Counted from the stretch's first letter, positions 45,201 through 54,099 are shown. The stretch: DNA of 64,000 nt from Caldilineaceae bacterium (GCA_026645575.1 JAPKMW010000008.1:133680-197679); one strand, 5' to 3'. A program made the numbers and translations. Notes: a model not told the origin generated them from the sequence alone.

Positions 45201-46037
45201 ATGAGCGAATCAGCATTCATACTCGATCCTTCGGCGGTCAACGCAGCCGAGGAGGCGATCATTTACCCTGAAAGTGATGGCGAACCAATGGCGAACAATA
45301 CAGAGCAGTTCGATTGGATTGTCACGACTAAAGAGAATTTGGAGATCCTCTATCAACACCATGTCAATGTCTTCATTGCAGGTGATCTCCTCTGGTATCC
45401 GGTGGAGGGGAACAATCAGATTTGCCAGGCGCCCGATGTGATGGTGGCGCTAGGGCGTCCCAAAGGGCGGCGCGGCTCCTATTTGCAATGGAAGGAAGGC
45501 AATCTGCCGCCGCAAGTGGTCTTTGAGATGATCTCACCGGGCAACCGCGCCGGTGAAATGGCCGCCAAATTTGCTTTCTATGAGCGGCATGGCGTGGAAG
45601 AGTATTATGTCTACGACCCGGAGCAGGGATTGGTGCAAGGCTGGCTACGCAATACACGGGGCCAATTTCGCCCCATCCCCGACATGCAACAGTGGCGCAG
45701 TCCGTGGTTAAATATTCGCTTTGCGATTAGCCCAGAAGGACAGCTTCAGTTGCTCTATCCAGACGGCACACCGTTCATCACCTTCGTCGAGTTGAACGAA
45801 CGCCGCGCCCAAGCCGAAGCAGAACTTTTACGTCAGATCGCCTTAGCCGAAACCGAGGTTAAACGCGCCGAGGCGGAGACCATTGCCCGTCTGGAAGCCC
45901 AGGCGCTGGCTGAAGCAGAAGCCGCTCGTGCAAATGCAGAAGCCGCACGGGCTGATGCCGAGCAACAAGCGCGCCTACAAGCGGAAGCGGAATTGCATAA
46001 GCTACAAGAAAAACTACGCCAAGCTGGCCTGCTATAA
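45201..46037 (+). CDS. Uma2-family (DUF820) protein with coiled-coil tail
   Basis: A 278-residue protein. The core APDVMVAL, PPQVVFEMISPGNRAGEMAAKFAFYERHGVEEYYVYDPEQ is the DUF820 restriction-endonuclease-like fold. A C-terminal helix of about 75 residues rich in Glu, Ala and Gln (AEAELLRQIALAETEVKRAEAE onward) is a coiled coil, common in cyanobacterial and Chloroflexota members. Uma2 proteins occur in many copies per genome and have no settled function. AAAGG precedes the ATG; the frame is open upstream but contains the promoter. Confidence 0.85.
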   Translation: MSESAFILDPSAVNAAEEAIIYPESDGEPMANNTEQFDWIVTTKENLEILYQHHVNVFIAGDLLWYPVEGNNQICQAPDVMVALGRPKGRRGSYLQWKEGNLPPQVVFEMISPGNRAGEMAAKFAFYERHGVEEYYVYDPEQGLVQGWLRNTRGQFRPIPDMQQWRSPWLNIRFAISPEGQLQLLYPDGTPFITFVELNERRAQAEAELLRQIALAETEVKRAEAETIARLEAQALAEAEAARANAEAARADAEQQARLQAEAELHKLQEKLRQAGLL

Positions 46038-46051
46038 GTCACCAAACGCCT

Positions 46052-46080
46052 CCCCTCTCCTGAGCAAGTCAGGAGAGGGG
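46052..46080. terminator. Hairpin between convergent genes
   Basis: CCCCTCTCCTGA and its exact complement form a 12-bp stem with a five-base loop. The sequence with the following ccaggggtgaggt resembles a repeat found scattered in many bacterial genomes. It lies between Uma2 and the subtilisin gene. Confidence 0.65.
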
Positions 46081-46094
46081 GCCAGGGGTGAGGT

Positions 46095-47546
46095 TTACTG
46101 CAACATCTGCCTCACATCCATCATCCCAGCGCCAAAGACGGGATCACCCGCTTCCGCCGTGCCATAGAGTTTGCTGCTTACATCATCCGGCGTCAGCGCC
46201 GGATCTTTTTCCAAAAGCAGCGCCGCTGCCCCACTCACCAACGGCGTCGCAAAGGAAGTTCCCTGCCAGCAGAGATGACCGGTGGGCGAACTATCGGCCG
46301 GCGTGATCACAAAGCGCTCCGGTTGATCCGCGCAAACCGCCTTCGCCAGTTCATCAGCATTCAAGTTACCACCGGCCGGCGCCGCAATTTCACCCAAGTT
46401 TGTAAAATTCGACGGTTGCCGATCAACGGTGTGGCCGGCCACGCCGATCACCGTGTGGTAGGCCGCCGGAATGTTCATGGCAGTGGGATCGCCTTGGTTG
46501 CCAGCAGCAGCGACGACCACAAAACCTAGGGCGTGGGCTTGATCCAAGATTGTTTCGAGTTGGGCAGATACGCCATGCACACCTAAGCTCAAATTGATGA
46601 CCGCACGCCCGGCTTCCGGCGGATGCTGGTTGATAAAGTGTGCAAGCCCGGCGATGAGATCCGCCAACGTGCCGTAACCATCCGTGGGCAGGACACAGTA
46701 GAGTACAATGTTCGCCGAAGGCGCCACATAGTCAATCAGGGCCGCTGCGCTGGCACCATGTTCCAGGTAGATGGGATTGGCGCCGGATGCAGTGGAGATC
46801 CATTCGACCTGATCCACCCAGGCCGGTTGCGTGGTCGGGCAGGTGTCAAAGACGCCGACGGTCATCTCTTTGCCCGTCCACGCCCGCTCACCGGGCAGTC
46901 GAATACCTGGCTCACCCCAGATCCATTGGTTGTCAAAACCCGCGTCTGGCCCCGATAATGGCGGGTAGCTGGGGCTGCCAAAGACGCTGCCGCCATGTTT
47001 GCTGACACTCAGCAACAGATTAGGCTCAGCAGAGACCTCCACCCCCTCGCTACGCGCCTGTGCGTTGATCTGCTCGGCCAATTGGTCAGCCGGTAATTCG
47101 CCCGTTGTTTGATACAGTTGCATCACCCAGCCAGCACCGAGAAAAACGAGATCGACTCGCTCACCAGTGGCGGTTAAGGCAAACTTTGCCGCCAATTGAT
47201 CCAGTTGTGCTCCATCGCCATAGAGCATGAGTTCATCGGCAAGCATGCTGGCGCCAGCCCAAGAAGCGCTTTCCGCTGTAATCACTTTTCCCGCTAACGC
47301 AAAGGGTAGATCGCTCGCCGCTGCATCCGCTGGTTCGGCTTTTGTTTCCGCCGGTTCAGCCGGCGGCGCTGCTTCTTGTGCCGACGGCGCCGCCTCTGCT
47401 GCCGGCGCTTCCGACCGCGCATCAGCAGAGTGACCTTCATCGGATGCAGCCTGTGGCGCTGCCGCCGGGGCGCCGCAGCCACTGAGCATCAACAGTAGAA
47501 TAATGAGGAAGCACATGCCCCAAAGTTCAATTTGTCGGGGTTTCAT
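46095..47546 (-). CDS. Subtilisin-like (S8) serine protease lipoprotein
   Basis: A 483-residue protein with a lipoprotein signal (LLLMLSGCGAP; lipidation at the Cys), an Ala/Glu/Pro-rich linker to about residue 85, a prodomain-like region (about 90-190), and an S8 domain. The catalytic triad is Asp 234 (VGVFDTCP), His 263 (YLEHGASAA) and Ser 431 (GTSFATPLVSGAAAL), with the oxyanion Asn in AAAGNQGDP. It should be an active protease tethered outside the membrane. AAGGAG lies seven bases before the ATG. Downstream of the CHAT gene on the same strand, but separated by hairpins. Confidence 0.9.
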   Translation of the reverse strand: MKPRQIELWGMCFLIILLLMLSGCGAPAAAPQAASDEGHSADARSEAPAAEAAPSAQEAAPPAEPAETKAEPADAAASDLPFALAGKVITAESASWAGASMLADELMLYGDGAQLDQLAAKFALTATGERVDLVFLGAGWVMQLYQTTGELPADQLAEQINAQARSEGVEVSAEPNLLLSVSKHGGSVFGSPSYPPLSGPDAGFDNQWIWGEPGIRLPGERAWTGKEMTVGVFDTCPTTQPAWVDQVEWISTASGANPIYLEHGASAAALIDYVAPSANIVLYCVLPTDGYGTLADLIAGLAHFINQHPPEAGRAVINLSLGVHGVSAQLETILDQAHALGFVVVAAAGNQGDPTAMNIPAAYHTVIGVAGHTVDRQPSNFTNLGEIAAPAGGNLNADELAKAVCADQPERFVITPADSSPTGHLCWQGTSFATPLVSGAAALLLEKDPALTPDDVSSKLYGTAEAGDPVFGAGMMDVRQMLQ

Positions 47547-47602
47547 AATGATTCTCCTTATAAACCTTATAAATTTGGGTTGATTAATAGAAATCCTGTA
47601 AG

Positions 47603-47680
47603 AGTTGGTTACTTTGACGATGTCAAAGTAGTGGGTTGGTTAGTTTGTTTCTGACCTGACCAACTAACCATCTATCTATC
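47603..47680. repeat. Hairpins between CHAT and S8 genes
   Basis: TACTTTGAC-gat-GTCAAAGTA (47610-47630) is a perfect 9-bp hairpin. It is followed by gtgggttggttagtttg and the complementary accaactaacca and cacccac words. Both may serve as the 3' end of the CHAT transcript. Confidence 0.6.
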
Positions 47681-50669
47681 ACCCACCCAAATTTCCCGGA
47701 TCGCCTACCAGGAAGAAGGCGGCCCAGGTGTATGGATGGGTCAGGGAACCGGCGTTGTGCAGACATTGGCGTTGGGCGGCTTGTAGGGCAGCGGCTTTGC
47801 TCTCGCCAGCGGACAAGTAATGATAGAATGCAACCATTAAATGATGAGTAGCGGCATCATCGATCCGCCAGTGGCTGACCACCACCGAAGCGGCACCTGC
47901 GTAGAGAAAAGCGCGTAACAAACCCAACAACTCATCGCCGCCGCCGATCAAGCTTTGCCCGGTGTCACAGGCGCTCAACGTCACCAGCGTCGCCTGCAAG
48001 CGCAAGTTAAAGATGTCCAAGGTGGTCAAACGCCCCTCGGCCAGCAACAGGTACGAATAGAGCGGATCATCAGCGCGGAACTCACCGTGTGTCGCCAGGT
48101 GCAAGAGATCAGCCGTGGCCGCCACTGCTTGAAAGGTTGCCACCGTGGCCGCTGCCCCTGTGTAGGCGGCGCCGCCTAGCAATGCGGCAATGGTCTGCGC
48201 TTCGCTTTCGGCAGCCGGCAGTTGTCCTTGCCAGCCATAGCCAAAGGCAATCGTTGCGTTGCGTTTGACCGCAAGCGGCGCCACTTGCCGGGTGGGGGGC
48301 CGTTGACAGTAGCGCAACAGGCTGGCGCTGGGCAGATAACTGATGGTATGGCGCTCGATCAGATAGGCGGCGCCGTCATAGAGCGCATGAAAGGGCAATT
48401 TATGTAAAAAGCCATGCGGCACAATCACCAAATGGTCGTAGGTAGTCAGTTGGGTGCGCACCGGTGCTAACAACTGACTGTAGAGTTCGTGCAAGAGATC
48501 CTGTGCTTCACCAATCAGATCAGCATCATTGGCGTCCCTCAGCGCTAGATTGAAGTTCATCTGCAAAAAGCGCAAGGGTGACTCAACTTGGGAAATGGTG
48601 CAAGGCAAGGTTACCGTGCTGATGCTTTGGGCAGTGACAACAAAGAGTGCAATCTTGTCATGCACAAAGAAATATTCAAGCAAGAGTGTGTCAGCCGCCA
48701 GATCGGGTTGAATATTTTCTGTGCGCACTTGCCAGAGTGCAGCCGCATGAGCATAATCGGCGTTGCGAACCAACAGCCGATTCCACAAAGCGGCAATCTG
48801 TTGTTCCAACGCCCGAATTTCCTGCCAGAGGGGCTGCCAATCCGCCTGCTCGGCGGCGGACAGAGTTTGTGGGCGCACTTTGGCCTGTTCAGCCTGTCGC
48901 CCTTCCCAGCGGCGGTAGAGGCGATTCTGTTCGATGCGCAGATGGGTCAGCGCCTCCACTAGATGCTGATCAGCGGGATCTTTTGCCGTGATGCGTAGAT
49001 CCAGCCCCCTAGCAACCAGATCGAGCAGCGCTCGTGATTTAGCCCGTTCGGTATATTCAAATGCCTGCGCTGCTTGCCCTTGCTGAAGATATAAATCAAC
49101 AATCTCGGCATAGACCACCTGTTTGTCGGCGGCAAAGTCAGCGCGATATTCCACCATCAGATGACCTTGCAACTGTTCCAAAGCCTGCACCGATTGGCTA
49201 TAGGCGGCCAACGCCTGGTCATTGGCGCCGGTGGCTTGCGCCAGCTTGCCCTGAACATAATGCCCTTCGTACAAAAGTTGCGTTGCGTCCTTGCGATAGG
49301 CAATGGCTAGAACTGCCTGCACTAGTTCATGCGCCAAGAGATATTGCCGACTGGCCAGGGCCGCCTGCGCTGCAATCAGTTGGGCCTGCGCTTCGGCAAA
49401 AGGCAGCTGATGCCGTTCCAACACGCGCAGCGCCTGTTGCGCCAGGGTCAGACTGCGCGCATATTCATGTTGGCGATAGAGTAACAAGGCTTCGTTGAGG
49501 TCAACCCGCGCCCCCCAGACTTCCTGGCCCAAGGTCAAACAGAGTTGACGAGCAATTTGCAACGCTTGGATAGCTTGCGGGTAGTGACCCAAGCCCATAT
49601 AAGCGCCGGCTTCATGCAGGGCCACTTCGGCCAAGTGCAAACGGCCATCAAGCGTTGCCACCAGAGTCCGTGTTTGCGTACAGAGATTAATCACCTCTTG
49701 AAAGCGGCGCAACCGCAGCAACCAATCGCTCATGACGATCTCAGCTTCAACTACATCACCCAGCCGGTGATCCTGGCGAAAATGCTGGCGCGCCCTGTCA
49801 ATATGCTGGATGGCCTCAGTGTAGCGGCCAGACAACGCCAGCGCCTCACCGATGTTCTGATCAGCCCGTGCAGCTTCAATGGTGTAGCCAAGCGTAGTAA
49901 AGGTCGTTTTGGCCGTGCGATTGGCCTGCAAGGCTTCATCAAAGCGCCCCAAGTCACGCAAGAGAAGCCCACGGTTTTGTTCGATAACCGCCAACGTATA
50001 ATTGTCAACAACTGCCGAACGCTCATAAAATGCCAGCGCTTGGTTAAAGCGGGTCAGCGCCGCCTGGTTCTCGTCACGCCGGGCATGGACACAAATCGCC
50101 AGATTGGAGGCGACATAGGTCGCCAGCAGCCATTCTTGATGGTTGACCAAGAGTTGTTGCGCCTCTTCGCCAACGGCCAGGGCTTCGTCACAGAGACCCA
50201 GATTTGCCAACGCTTCAATTTTGCCAATCTGCGTCTGCGCCCATTCGACCGGTCGTTCATGATGCCGATAAAGCTGACTGGCTTCATCATAAGCCGTGAT
50301 TGCTTCGCGGAATTTGCCTTGTCCCAGCCCCAGCAGGTTGCCTTTGGCGCGCAGCGCCAGCGCCCGGTGGAACGGATTGGCGGTGATTGCGGCCCAGATA
50401 AAGAGCAGATCAACCACCTTGCCGGCCCGCGCCAGATCGGACTGGCGCACCTGGTCAGCCATGCTTTTCAGGTGCGCCGCGACTGCATCGCGCTGCGCTG
50501 GCGTCAATGGTGGCAACAGCGCAGCCCACTCGGCGCCGGTCGCCTGACGCTCACCACCGGCCATAATCCAATCCACCAGATGTTGGGCCAGGTCGGCGGG
50601 TGACCAGGCGCCATTTTGCTCGATGAGCGGGCTTAGGGACAGTGCAGGTTGGGAATTTGAATTTCCCAT
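47679..50669 (-). CDS. TPR-CHAT caspase-like protease
   Basis: A 996-residue cytosolic protein. Residues 100-600 are tandem tetratricopeptide repeats (AITAYDEASQLYRHHERPVEWAQ, YTEAIQHIDRARQHFRQDHRLGD, YPQAIQALQIARQLCLTLGQ). A helical spacer precedes the CHAT domain (about 690-996). The catalytic dyad is His 861 (LHLATHGEF) and Cys 901 (LVTLSACDTGQ), with YAGAASVVVSHWRIDD and PYTWAAFFLVGDP after it, so it should be active. Cleavage specificity is unknown. GAGGAG precedes the ATG, which lies inside the zinc-finger gene (37-base overlap), so the two are translationally linked. Relatives act in cell-death or defence switches. Confidence 0.92.
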   Translation of the reverse strand: MGNSNSQPALSLSPLIEQNGAWSPADLAQHLVDWIMAGGERQATGAEWAALLPPLTPAQRDAVAAHLKSMADQVRQSDLARAGKVVDLLFIWAAITANPFHRALALRAKGNLLGLGQGKFREAITAYDEASQLYRHHERPVEWAQTQIGKIEALANLGLCDEALAVGEEAQQLLVNHQEWLLATYVASNLAICVHARRDENQAALTRFNQALAFYERSAVVDNYTLAVIEQNRGLLLRDLGRFDEALQANRTAKTTFTTLGYTIEAARADQNIGEALALSGRYTEAIQHIDRARQHFRQDHRLGDVVEAEIVMSDWLLRLRRFQEVINLCTQTRTLVATLDGRLHLAEVALHEAGAYMGLGHYPQAIQALQIARQLCLTLGQEVWGARVDLNEALLLYRQHEYARSLTLAQQALRVLERHQLPFAEAQAQLIAAQAALASRQYLLAHELVQAVLAIAYRKDATQLLYEGHYVQGKLAQATGANDQALAAYSQSVQALEQLQGHLMVEYRADFAADKQVVYAEIVDLYLQQGQAAQAFEYTERAKSRALLDLVARGLDLRITAKDPADQHLVEALTHLRIEQNRLYRRWEGRQAEQAKVRPQTLSAAEQADWQPLWQEIRALEQQIAALWNRLLVRNADYAHAAALWQVRTENIQPDLAADTLLLEYFFVHDKIALFVVTAQSISTVTLPCTISQVESPLRFLQMNFNLALRDANDADLIGEAQDLLHELYSQLLAPVRTQLTTYDHLVIVPHGFLHKLPFHALYDGAAYLIERHTISYLPSASLLRYCQRPPTRQVAPLAVKRNATIAFGYGWQGQLPAAESEAQTIAALLGGAAYTGAAATVATFQAVAATADLLHLATHGEFRADDPLYSYLLLAEGRLTTLDIFNLRLQATLVTLSACDTGQSLIGGGDELLGLLRAFLYAGAASVVVSHWRIDDAATHHLMVAFYHYLSAGESKAAALQAAQRQCLHNAGSLTHPYTWAAFFLVGDPGNLGG

Positions 50670-51358
50670 TGCGCACTCCTCACCACAAGGGCGTAGTCGC
50701 CCGGCGGCAGCGATGGCAGTTGGAAGCGCCCCCGTTTGCCGGCCAGCGTTGTCCCAGCAATGATCGCTTCCGCTTGCTGCAACTGAATTTCAGCGCCATC
50801 CAGATCCAGATTGGGCGCCTTCACCTGACCGACCAGCACTTTGCGGTCGGTGCCCAATTCCGGCTGGAGATCGATCCGTACTTCAATATCGTCGCGGCGG
50901 TAGATCAAAGGCAACGCATGGCTGTCACCGCGCAAGGCCAGGGTGGGCGCTGGCATGGTTACCAGATCGAGAACAAAGGTGACCCGATCGACAATCTGCT
51001 GTCCCAAGGTGGCAGCCTGCGTCTTGAGCCTGGCCCAGAAAGCGGGAAAGGCTTGCGGAGTGGTGCGGCTCTCTTCCGCTGGGGTGATGGCCATTGCCGC
51101 TGCCCCTAAGTCAGCAAAATCGTGCATCAGGGCGGCGACGGTCGCTTGACAATGGGGACAGGCGCTGCGCAAATGGATGGCAACGGTCTCCTCCTGTGTC
51201 GGGGTCAATTCGCCCAGGTAGTATTGTTCCAACATTGTGTTGGTCGGACAGGCCGCCTTGGGCAAGGATGGCGGCGGTGATTGTGCATCCCCAGGTTCAC
51301 TACTCCTATTGTGGCATATTCGTAGTTCGTTTACGGCTGTTATATACGTCCAACGCAT
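50633..51358 (-). CDS. HC2-type zinc-finger protein, possible anti-sigma factor
   Basis: A 241-residue protein. The start at 51358 is supported by GGAAGGAG six bases upstream; the frame extends further but overlaps the sigma-like gene. An H-x3-C-x2-C-type element (AIHLRSACPHCQATVAAL, about 50-67) follows LEQYYLGELTPTQEE, the usual layout of zinc-finger anti-sigma factors. No transmembrane helix is evident. The C-terminal 120 residues form a beta-rich domain (VGQVKAPNLDLDGAEIQL, GRFQLPSLPPGDYALVV) like carboxypeptidase-regulatory-type sandwiches. Between a sigma-like gene and a CHAT protease gene, it is the natural candidate for the protease substrate or sensor. Confidence 0.7.
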   Translation of the reverse strand: MRWTYITAVNELRICHNRSSEPGDAQSPPPSLPKAACPTNTMLEQYYLGELTPTQEETVAIHLRSACPHCQATVAALMHDFADLGAAAMAITPAEESRTTPQAFPAFWARLKTQAATLGQQIVDRVTFVLDLVTMPAPTLALRGDSHALPLIYRRDDIEVRIDLQPELGTDRKVLVGQVKAPNLDLDGAEIQLQQAEAIIAGTTLAGKRGRFQLPSLPPGDYALVVRSAQWEIQIPNLHCP

Positions 51359-51413
51359 CGCTCTACTCCTTCCATTACTTTTCGCTTCTACTAGAGATAA
51401 TCGGTCATGGCGG

Positions 51414-52292
51414 CTAAAATTCCGACAGGCAATGCAATTGTTGGCGAAATTGCTCATTACGCCGCAGGCGCGCCATGATCCGTTCACGAATGGTGTTCAC
51501 TTCATTAACCGAGGTAAAGAGATGGGGATAGGCATCATAGAGTTCGCGCGGCTTCTGTTCCTCTAGAAAGAGGGCTGTGGCAACCAGCCATTCTTTTTCG
51601 TCACGCAGCCAACTTTGTAAAAGAGCAAGCGTTTTTTCATCATCAACGCGGCGATTATGCAGGATATTCAAGTGATCAAGCTCCTGGTTAGTTAGCATAC
51701 GTTTGGCGCCGGGTAGCCTGTCACCCCCATCGTCAGCGTCGGTTGCATCGAAAAGAACGGTGGTGGTTTCGTGTTGCCGTTTGCGCACAAAATCCTGCAC
51801 AATACGCTCGGCGCAACGGCGTAACAATCCCAGCAAGGCGGCCAGGTTTGGGTAATCGGCAAACTTTTGCGGGTTGCGGCGAAAGGTGCCATGCCATTTC
51901 AAAAAAGTATCATCAACCAATGTTTGTAATTCACTTTTACTAATAGCAAAGGCTAGAGACGTTTGCACCCATTTACAAACCTGGTGTTGGTAGTGGCGAT
52001 AGATCGCGTACCAGGCTTGTTCGTCATTAATAGTCAGAGCGCGCCGCAACAGTTCCAGACAGAAACGGGGGTCGTGAGCTTGTTGATTGAGATAGCGCCG
52101 GGTCTCTTGAGCACAGGCCTGTTGTAATCCATCAATGGTCAATTCAGCCACAGGGGAGGTGTCGCAATCTCTGATGAGGGTGGACGTCACGAACATCACA
52201 CAGTTCCTTTCCGTATGGCTTTTCTGACAGGCAATGGGTTGTATCAATGGTCGCGCCGATGATCGGGCTGGCGCTGGATCAACCATGACCAT
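51414..52292 (-). CDS. Divergent sigma-70-like protein (ECF type)
   Basis: About 292 residues. The region from about 85 (INDEQAWYAIYRHYQHQVCKWV, LQTLVDDTFLKWHGTFRRNPQKFADYPNLAALLGLLRRCAERIVQDFVRKRQ) follows the region 2 pattern of ECF sigma factors. The C-terminal part (DEKEWLVATALFLEEQKPRELYDAYPHLF, VNEVNTIRERIMARLRR) takes the place of region 4 with an HTH-like layout. Start is ambiguous: ATG 52292 follows GAAGGAG; ATG 52196 follows AAAGGA and would drop a poorly conserved stretch. The zinc-finger gene follows after 55 bases. Confidence 0.65.
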   Translation of the reverse strand: MVMVDPAPARSSARPLIQPIACQKSHTERNCVMFVTSTLIRDCDTSPVAELTIDGLQQACAQETRRYLNQQAHDPRFCLELLRRALTINDEQAWYAIYRHYQHQVCKWVQTSLAFAISKSELQTLVDDTFLKWHGTFRRNPQKFADYPNLAALLGLLRRCAERIVQDFVRKRQHETTTVLFDATDADDGGDRLPGAKRMLTNQELDHLNILHNRRVDDEKTLALLQSWLRDEKEWLVATALFLEEQKPRELYDAYPHLFTSVNEVNTIRERIMARLRRNEQFRQQLHCLSEF

Positions 52293-52507
52293 ACATTCTC
52301 CTTCTTTAATTGCTTGCATTATAAATTCAGTAGCCTTAAGATGAAAAGTGTAAAAATGGCTTGACGCCAATAGCGGCATCGGCGGTTTGTACCATCCCTC
52401 CTAGTTCTTATAATCAGGCAGACGGCTACTTTTTCCGACAAACAGTGGCGTATTTGGGGGCGCCGCTATTTTCCCGCCAAAGGGGGTGCAAAACAAGGGC
52501 CACTTTT

Positions 52508-52537
52508 GTACCATTCGCACGGCACTTTGAATGGTAC
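52508..52537. promoter_or_regulatory. Inverted repeat, candidate operator
   Basis: GTACCATTC and GAATGGTAC are perfect complements separated by 12 bases, in the gap between the two sigma-like genes, upstream of the second. A related TGTACCATCC lies at 52387-52396. The spacing suits a dimeric regulator. Confidence 0.45.
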
Positions 52538-52568
52538 AGGCCTACTGATAAGAGTGGTTTGGATCAGG

Positions 52569-53117
52569 TTACGTAGGATAGAAGCGGGTTCGGTAGAGGA
52601 GCCTGGTCAACAGATCTTCTGATTGACCAACAATTTCGGCCAATTCCGGCACGGTGACGCCACAGACATAGCGCAAGAGGAGCAGTTGTTGTACTTCGGG
52701 TGAAAAGCGTTGCAGGTGTTGAAAAAAGTAATTGGGTAATGGTTCACCTGTTGCCGCCGCTTGTTTGCGTTGCCAAAGCGAGCTGGCAAAAGGGTCGGGC
52801 GCCTGACGCCGATAGCGTAGAAGCTGGCGATAGGCAATGCGAAAGATGACAACGGTCAGATTTTCAATCGGTTGCTCACCCACCAGGGTTTGAATCAGTT
52901 CCGTAAGAATGAGGCGCATGAGCCGGCGCACATCAGCTTCTTGAACGACATTGAAGCTGACATAGCTATAGAGATGGGGACTCCACTGATCGAGTAATTG
53001 TACCCAGGCATCGCCGTCGCCGTTGCATAATTGTCTGGCAAAATTGGTATCCCTTCTTTTCTGCAAGGGCAGGTAGCTGCGCAAACGGACAGAAACGTGG
53101 GTAAAATATCGGTGCAT
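52569..53117 (-). CDS. ECF-like RNA polymerase sigma factor
   Basis: A 182-residue protein. FARQLCNGDGDAWVQLLDQWSPHLYSYVSFNVVQEADVRRLMRLILTELIQT has the region 2 pattern, and LQRFSPEVQQLLLLRYVCGVTVPELAEIVGQSEDLLTRLLYR the region 4 helix-turn-helix. It would direct RNA polymerase to an unknown regulon, perhaps this locus. No strong ribosome site precedes the ATG. It heads the sigma/sigma/zinc-finger/CHAT series and lies 150 bases after a 45-residue membrane protein gene. Confidence 0.8.
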   Translation of the reverse strand: MHRYFTHVSVRLRSYLPLQKRRDTNFARQLCNGDGDAWVQLLDQWSPHLYSYVSFNVVQEADVRRLMRLILTELIQTLVGEQPIENLTVVIFRIAYRQLLRYRRQAPDPFASSLWQRKQAAATGEPLPNYFFQHLQRFSPEVQQLLLLRYVCGVTVPELAEIVGQSEDLLTRLLYRTRFYPT

Positions 53118-53270
53118 GGGTTGCTAATTTCAATGGTCGTGCTATGAATAAACAGGTAAGGTATTGTCGGCTCAAGGCGCATAGCCAGAGCTATCAGATG
53201 GGAATAGCACTGGCAGGTCTGGCCGTGCGCAAATCCGATTGACCTATTGCTTGCTACAGGCAGAAAACGA

Positions 53271-53408
53271 TTAACACCAGAGCAAACTGAACCAGAAGAG
53301 GAGACAAACCGCCAAGGCAAAAAAGCCCAGGGTGCGTAGGGCAATCCGAATTGCGCGTTCGATGTGCGGTTCCAGCGGACGGTGGTGGATGTTTTGTTGT
53401 TGTGCCAT
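53271..53408 (-). CDS. 45-residue single-pass membrane protein
   Basis: A short gene: ATG at 53408, stop at 53271, with GGAAGG five bases upstream. The product begins MAQQQNIHHRPLEPHIERAI and ends in a hydrophobic helix (TLGFFALAVCLLFWFSLLWC) that reaches the C-terminus, so the charged half probably faces the cytosol. A longer frame across the same DNA (53254-53568) lacks protein-like order and a ribosome site. The family is unknown. It lies between the small peptide genes and the sigma gene, all on the minus strand. Confidence 0.65.
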   Translation of the reverse strand: MAQQQNIHHRPLEPHIERAIRIALRTLGFFALAVCLLFWFSLLWC

Positions 53409-53935
53409 GTTGACCTTCCCTCTGCTTGTCAAAAGTAATAATGGCCGACACCGCCTTTGGTTTGGGGGATAGTCTAATTGACTTACACTCTATACTGTTC
53501 AGCCGATGTCGGATAAGGCAAGCATAGCACAAAGTCGTCGGTGGCGATGTCTCAAAAAGTGCTGCCAATGTCTCAAATTTACTTAAGGATGCGTAAATTG
53601 AGCGCGTGGATATGTTCCGCTCACTTAACGGAAAACGGCAAAGTAGCCACTGCCTGAGCCATATATGCTGCTATGATAGGGCGATGAAGATGCGATGTCG
53701 ATATTGGTTGCATCATAGTCGGTAGGCGCCTACCAACTACGAAGTATTAGTACAACACCAACAAATTGTCGATCCGGGCAATCTGTTGTAAACTCTCTGT
53801 TAAGAATAATAGAGCAGAAGGGTAGCACTAGGTGCAAAATCGTGCGTGTTCTCTATCACCTTTTCTCTGGCAATTCGCCAGTTGTTGCCGGCAACAACGG
53901 TTGCCAACGGGAAGTTGCATGGTTCTACTACCCAT
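53409..53935. other. Intergenic region with short perfect palindromes
   Basis: No convincing gene. GGTAGGC-GCCTACC (53719-53732 region) is a perfect 14-bp palindrome within a longer imperfect one (TAGT to ACTA). GTTGTTGCC-GGCAACAAC (53881-53898) is a perfect 18-bp palindrome 37 bases after the first peptide gene's stop. Either could be a regulator site for the sigma/CHAT series. Confidence 0.45.
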
Positions 53936-54007
53936 TTAGTCACCGGTTGTGCCCATATTGCCGGGGGCGCGCCGACCTGCTGAAGAAGTCGATGTAATGT
54001 AACGCAT
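53936..54007 (-). CDS. Small peptide gene, paralogue 1 (23 residues)
   Basis: ATG at 54007, TAA at 53936, with AGAAAGG seven bases upstream. The peptide begins MRYITSTSSAG and ends RRAPGNMGTTGD. It is a diverged tandem copy of the gene at 54100-54171: same length of 24 codons, same start MRY, same tail RAPGNM(G/S)TTGD, same ribosome site spacing. In the shared tail the nucleotide differences are mostly third-position and silent (Gly GGC/GGT, Asn AAT/AAC, Asp GAC/GAT), which indicates selection on the peptide. It could be a signalling peptide, a modified-peptide precursor or a leader peptide. No known family. Confidence 0.6.
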   Translation of the reverse strand: MRYITSTSSAGRRAPGNMGTTGD

Positions 54008-54099
54008 GTCATAACCTTTCTAAAAATAGGGTAACGATGACAGAGCCAGATTTGATCAGCCAGATTCGATCATGGTGTGTTCAGTAAGGGAGTACGCAA

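Noticed and set aside
47679..53117. A type III-E CRISPR (Craspase) locus
   Set aside because: There is a TPR-CHAT and sigma-like proteins, but no gRAMP/Cas7-11, no Csx30/31-like gene and no repeat-spacer array in the window.
53254..53568. A 104-codon frame covering the 45-residue membrane protein gene in another phase
   Set aside because: Poor composition and no ribosome site, whereas the short frame has GGAAGG at correct spacing and an ordered membrane-protein layout.
53800..54012. A 70-codon minus-strand frame overlapping small peptide paralogue 1 in another phase
   Set aside because: In the tandem copy this phase is broken by a stop, and base changes between copies are silent in the 23-residue phase, not in this one. 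It also lacks a spaced ribosome site.
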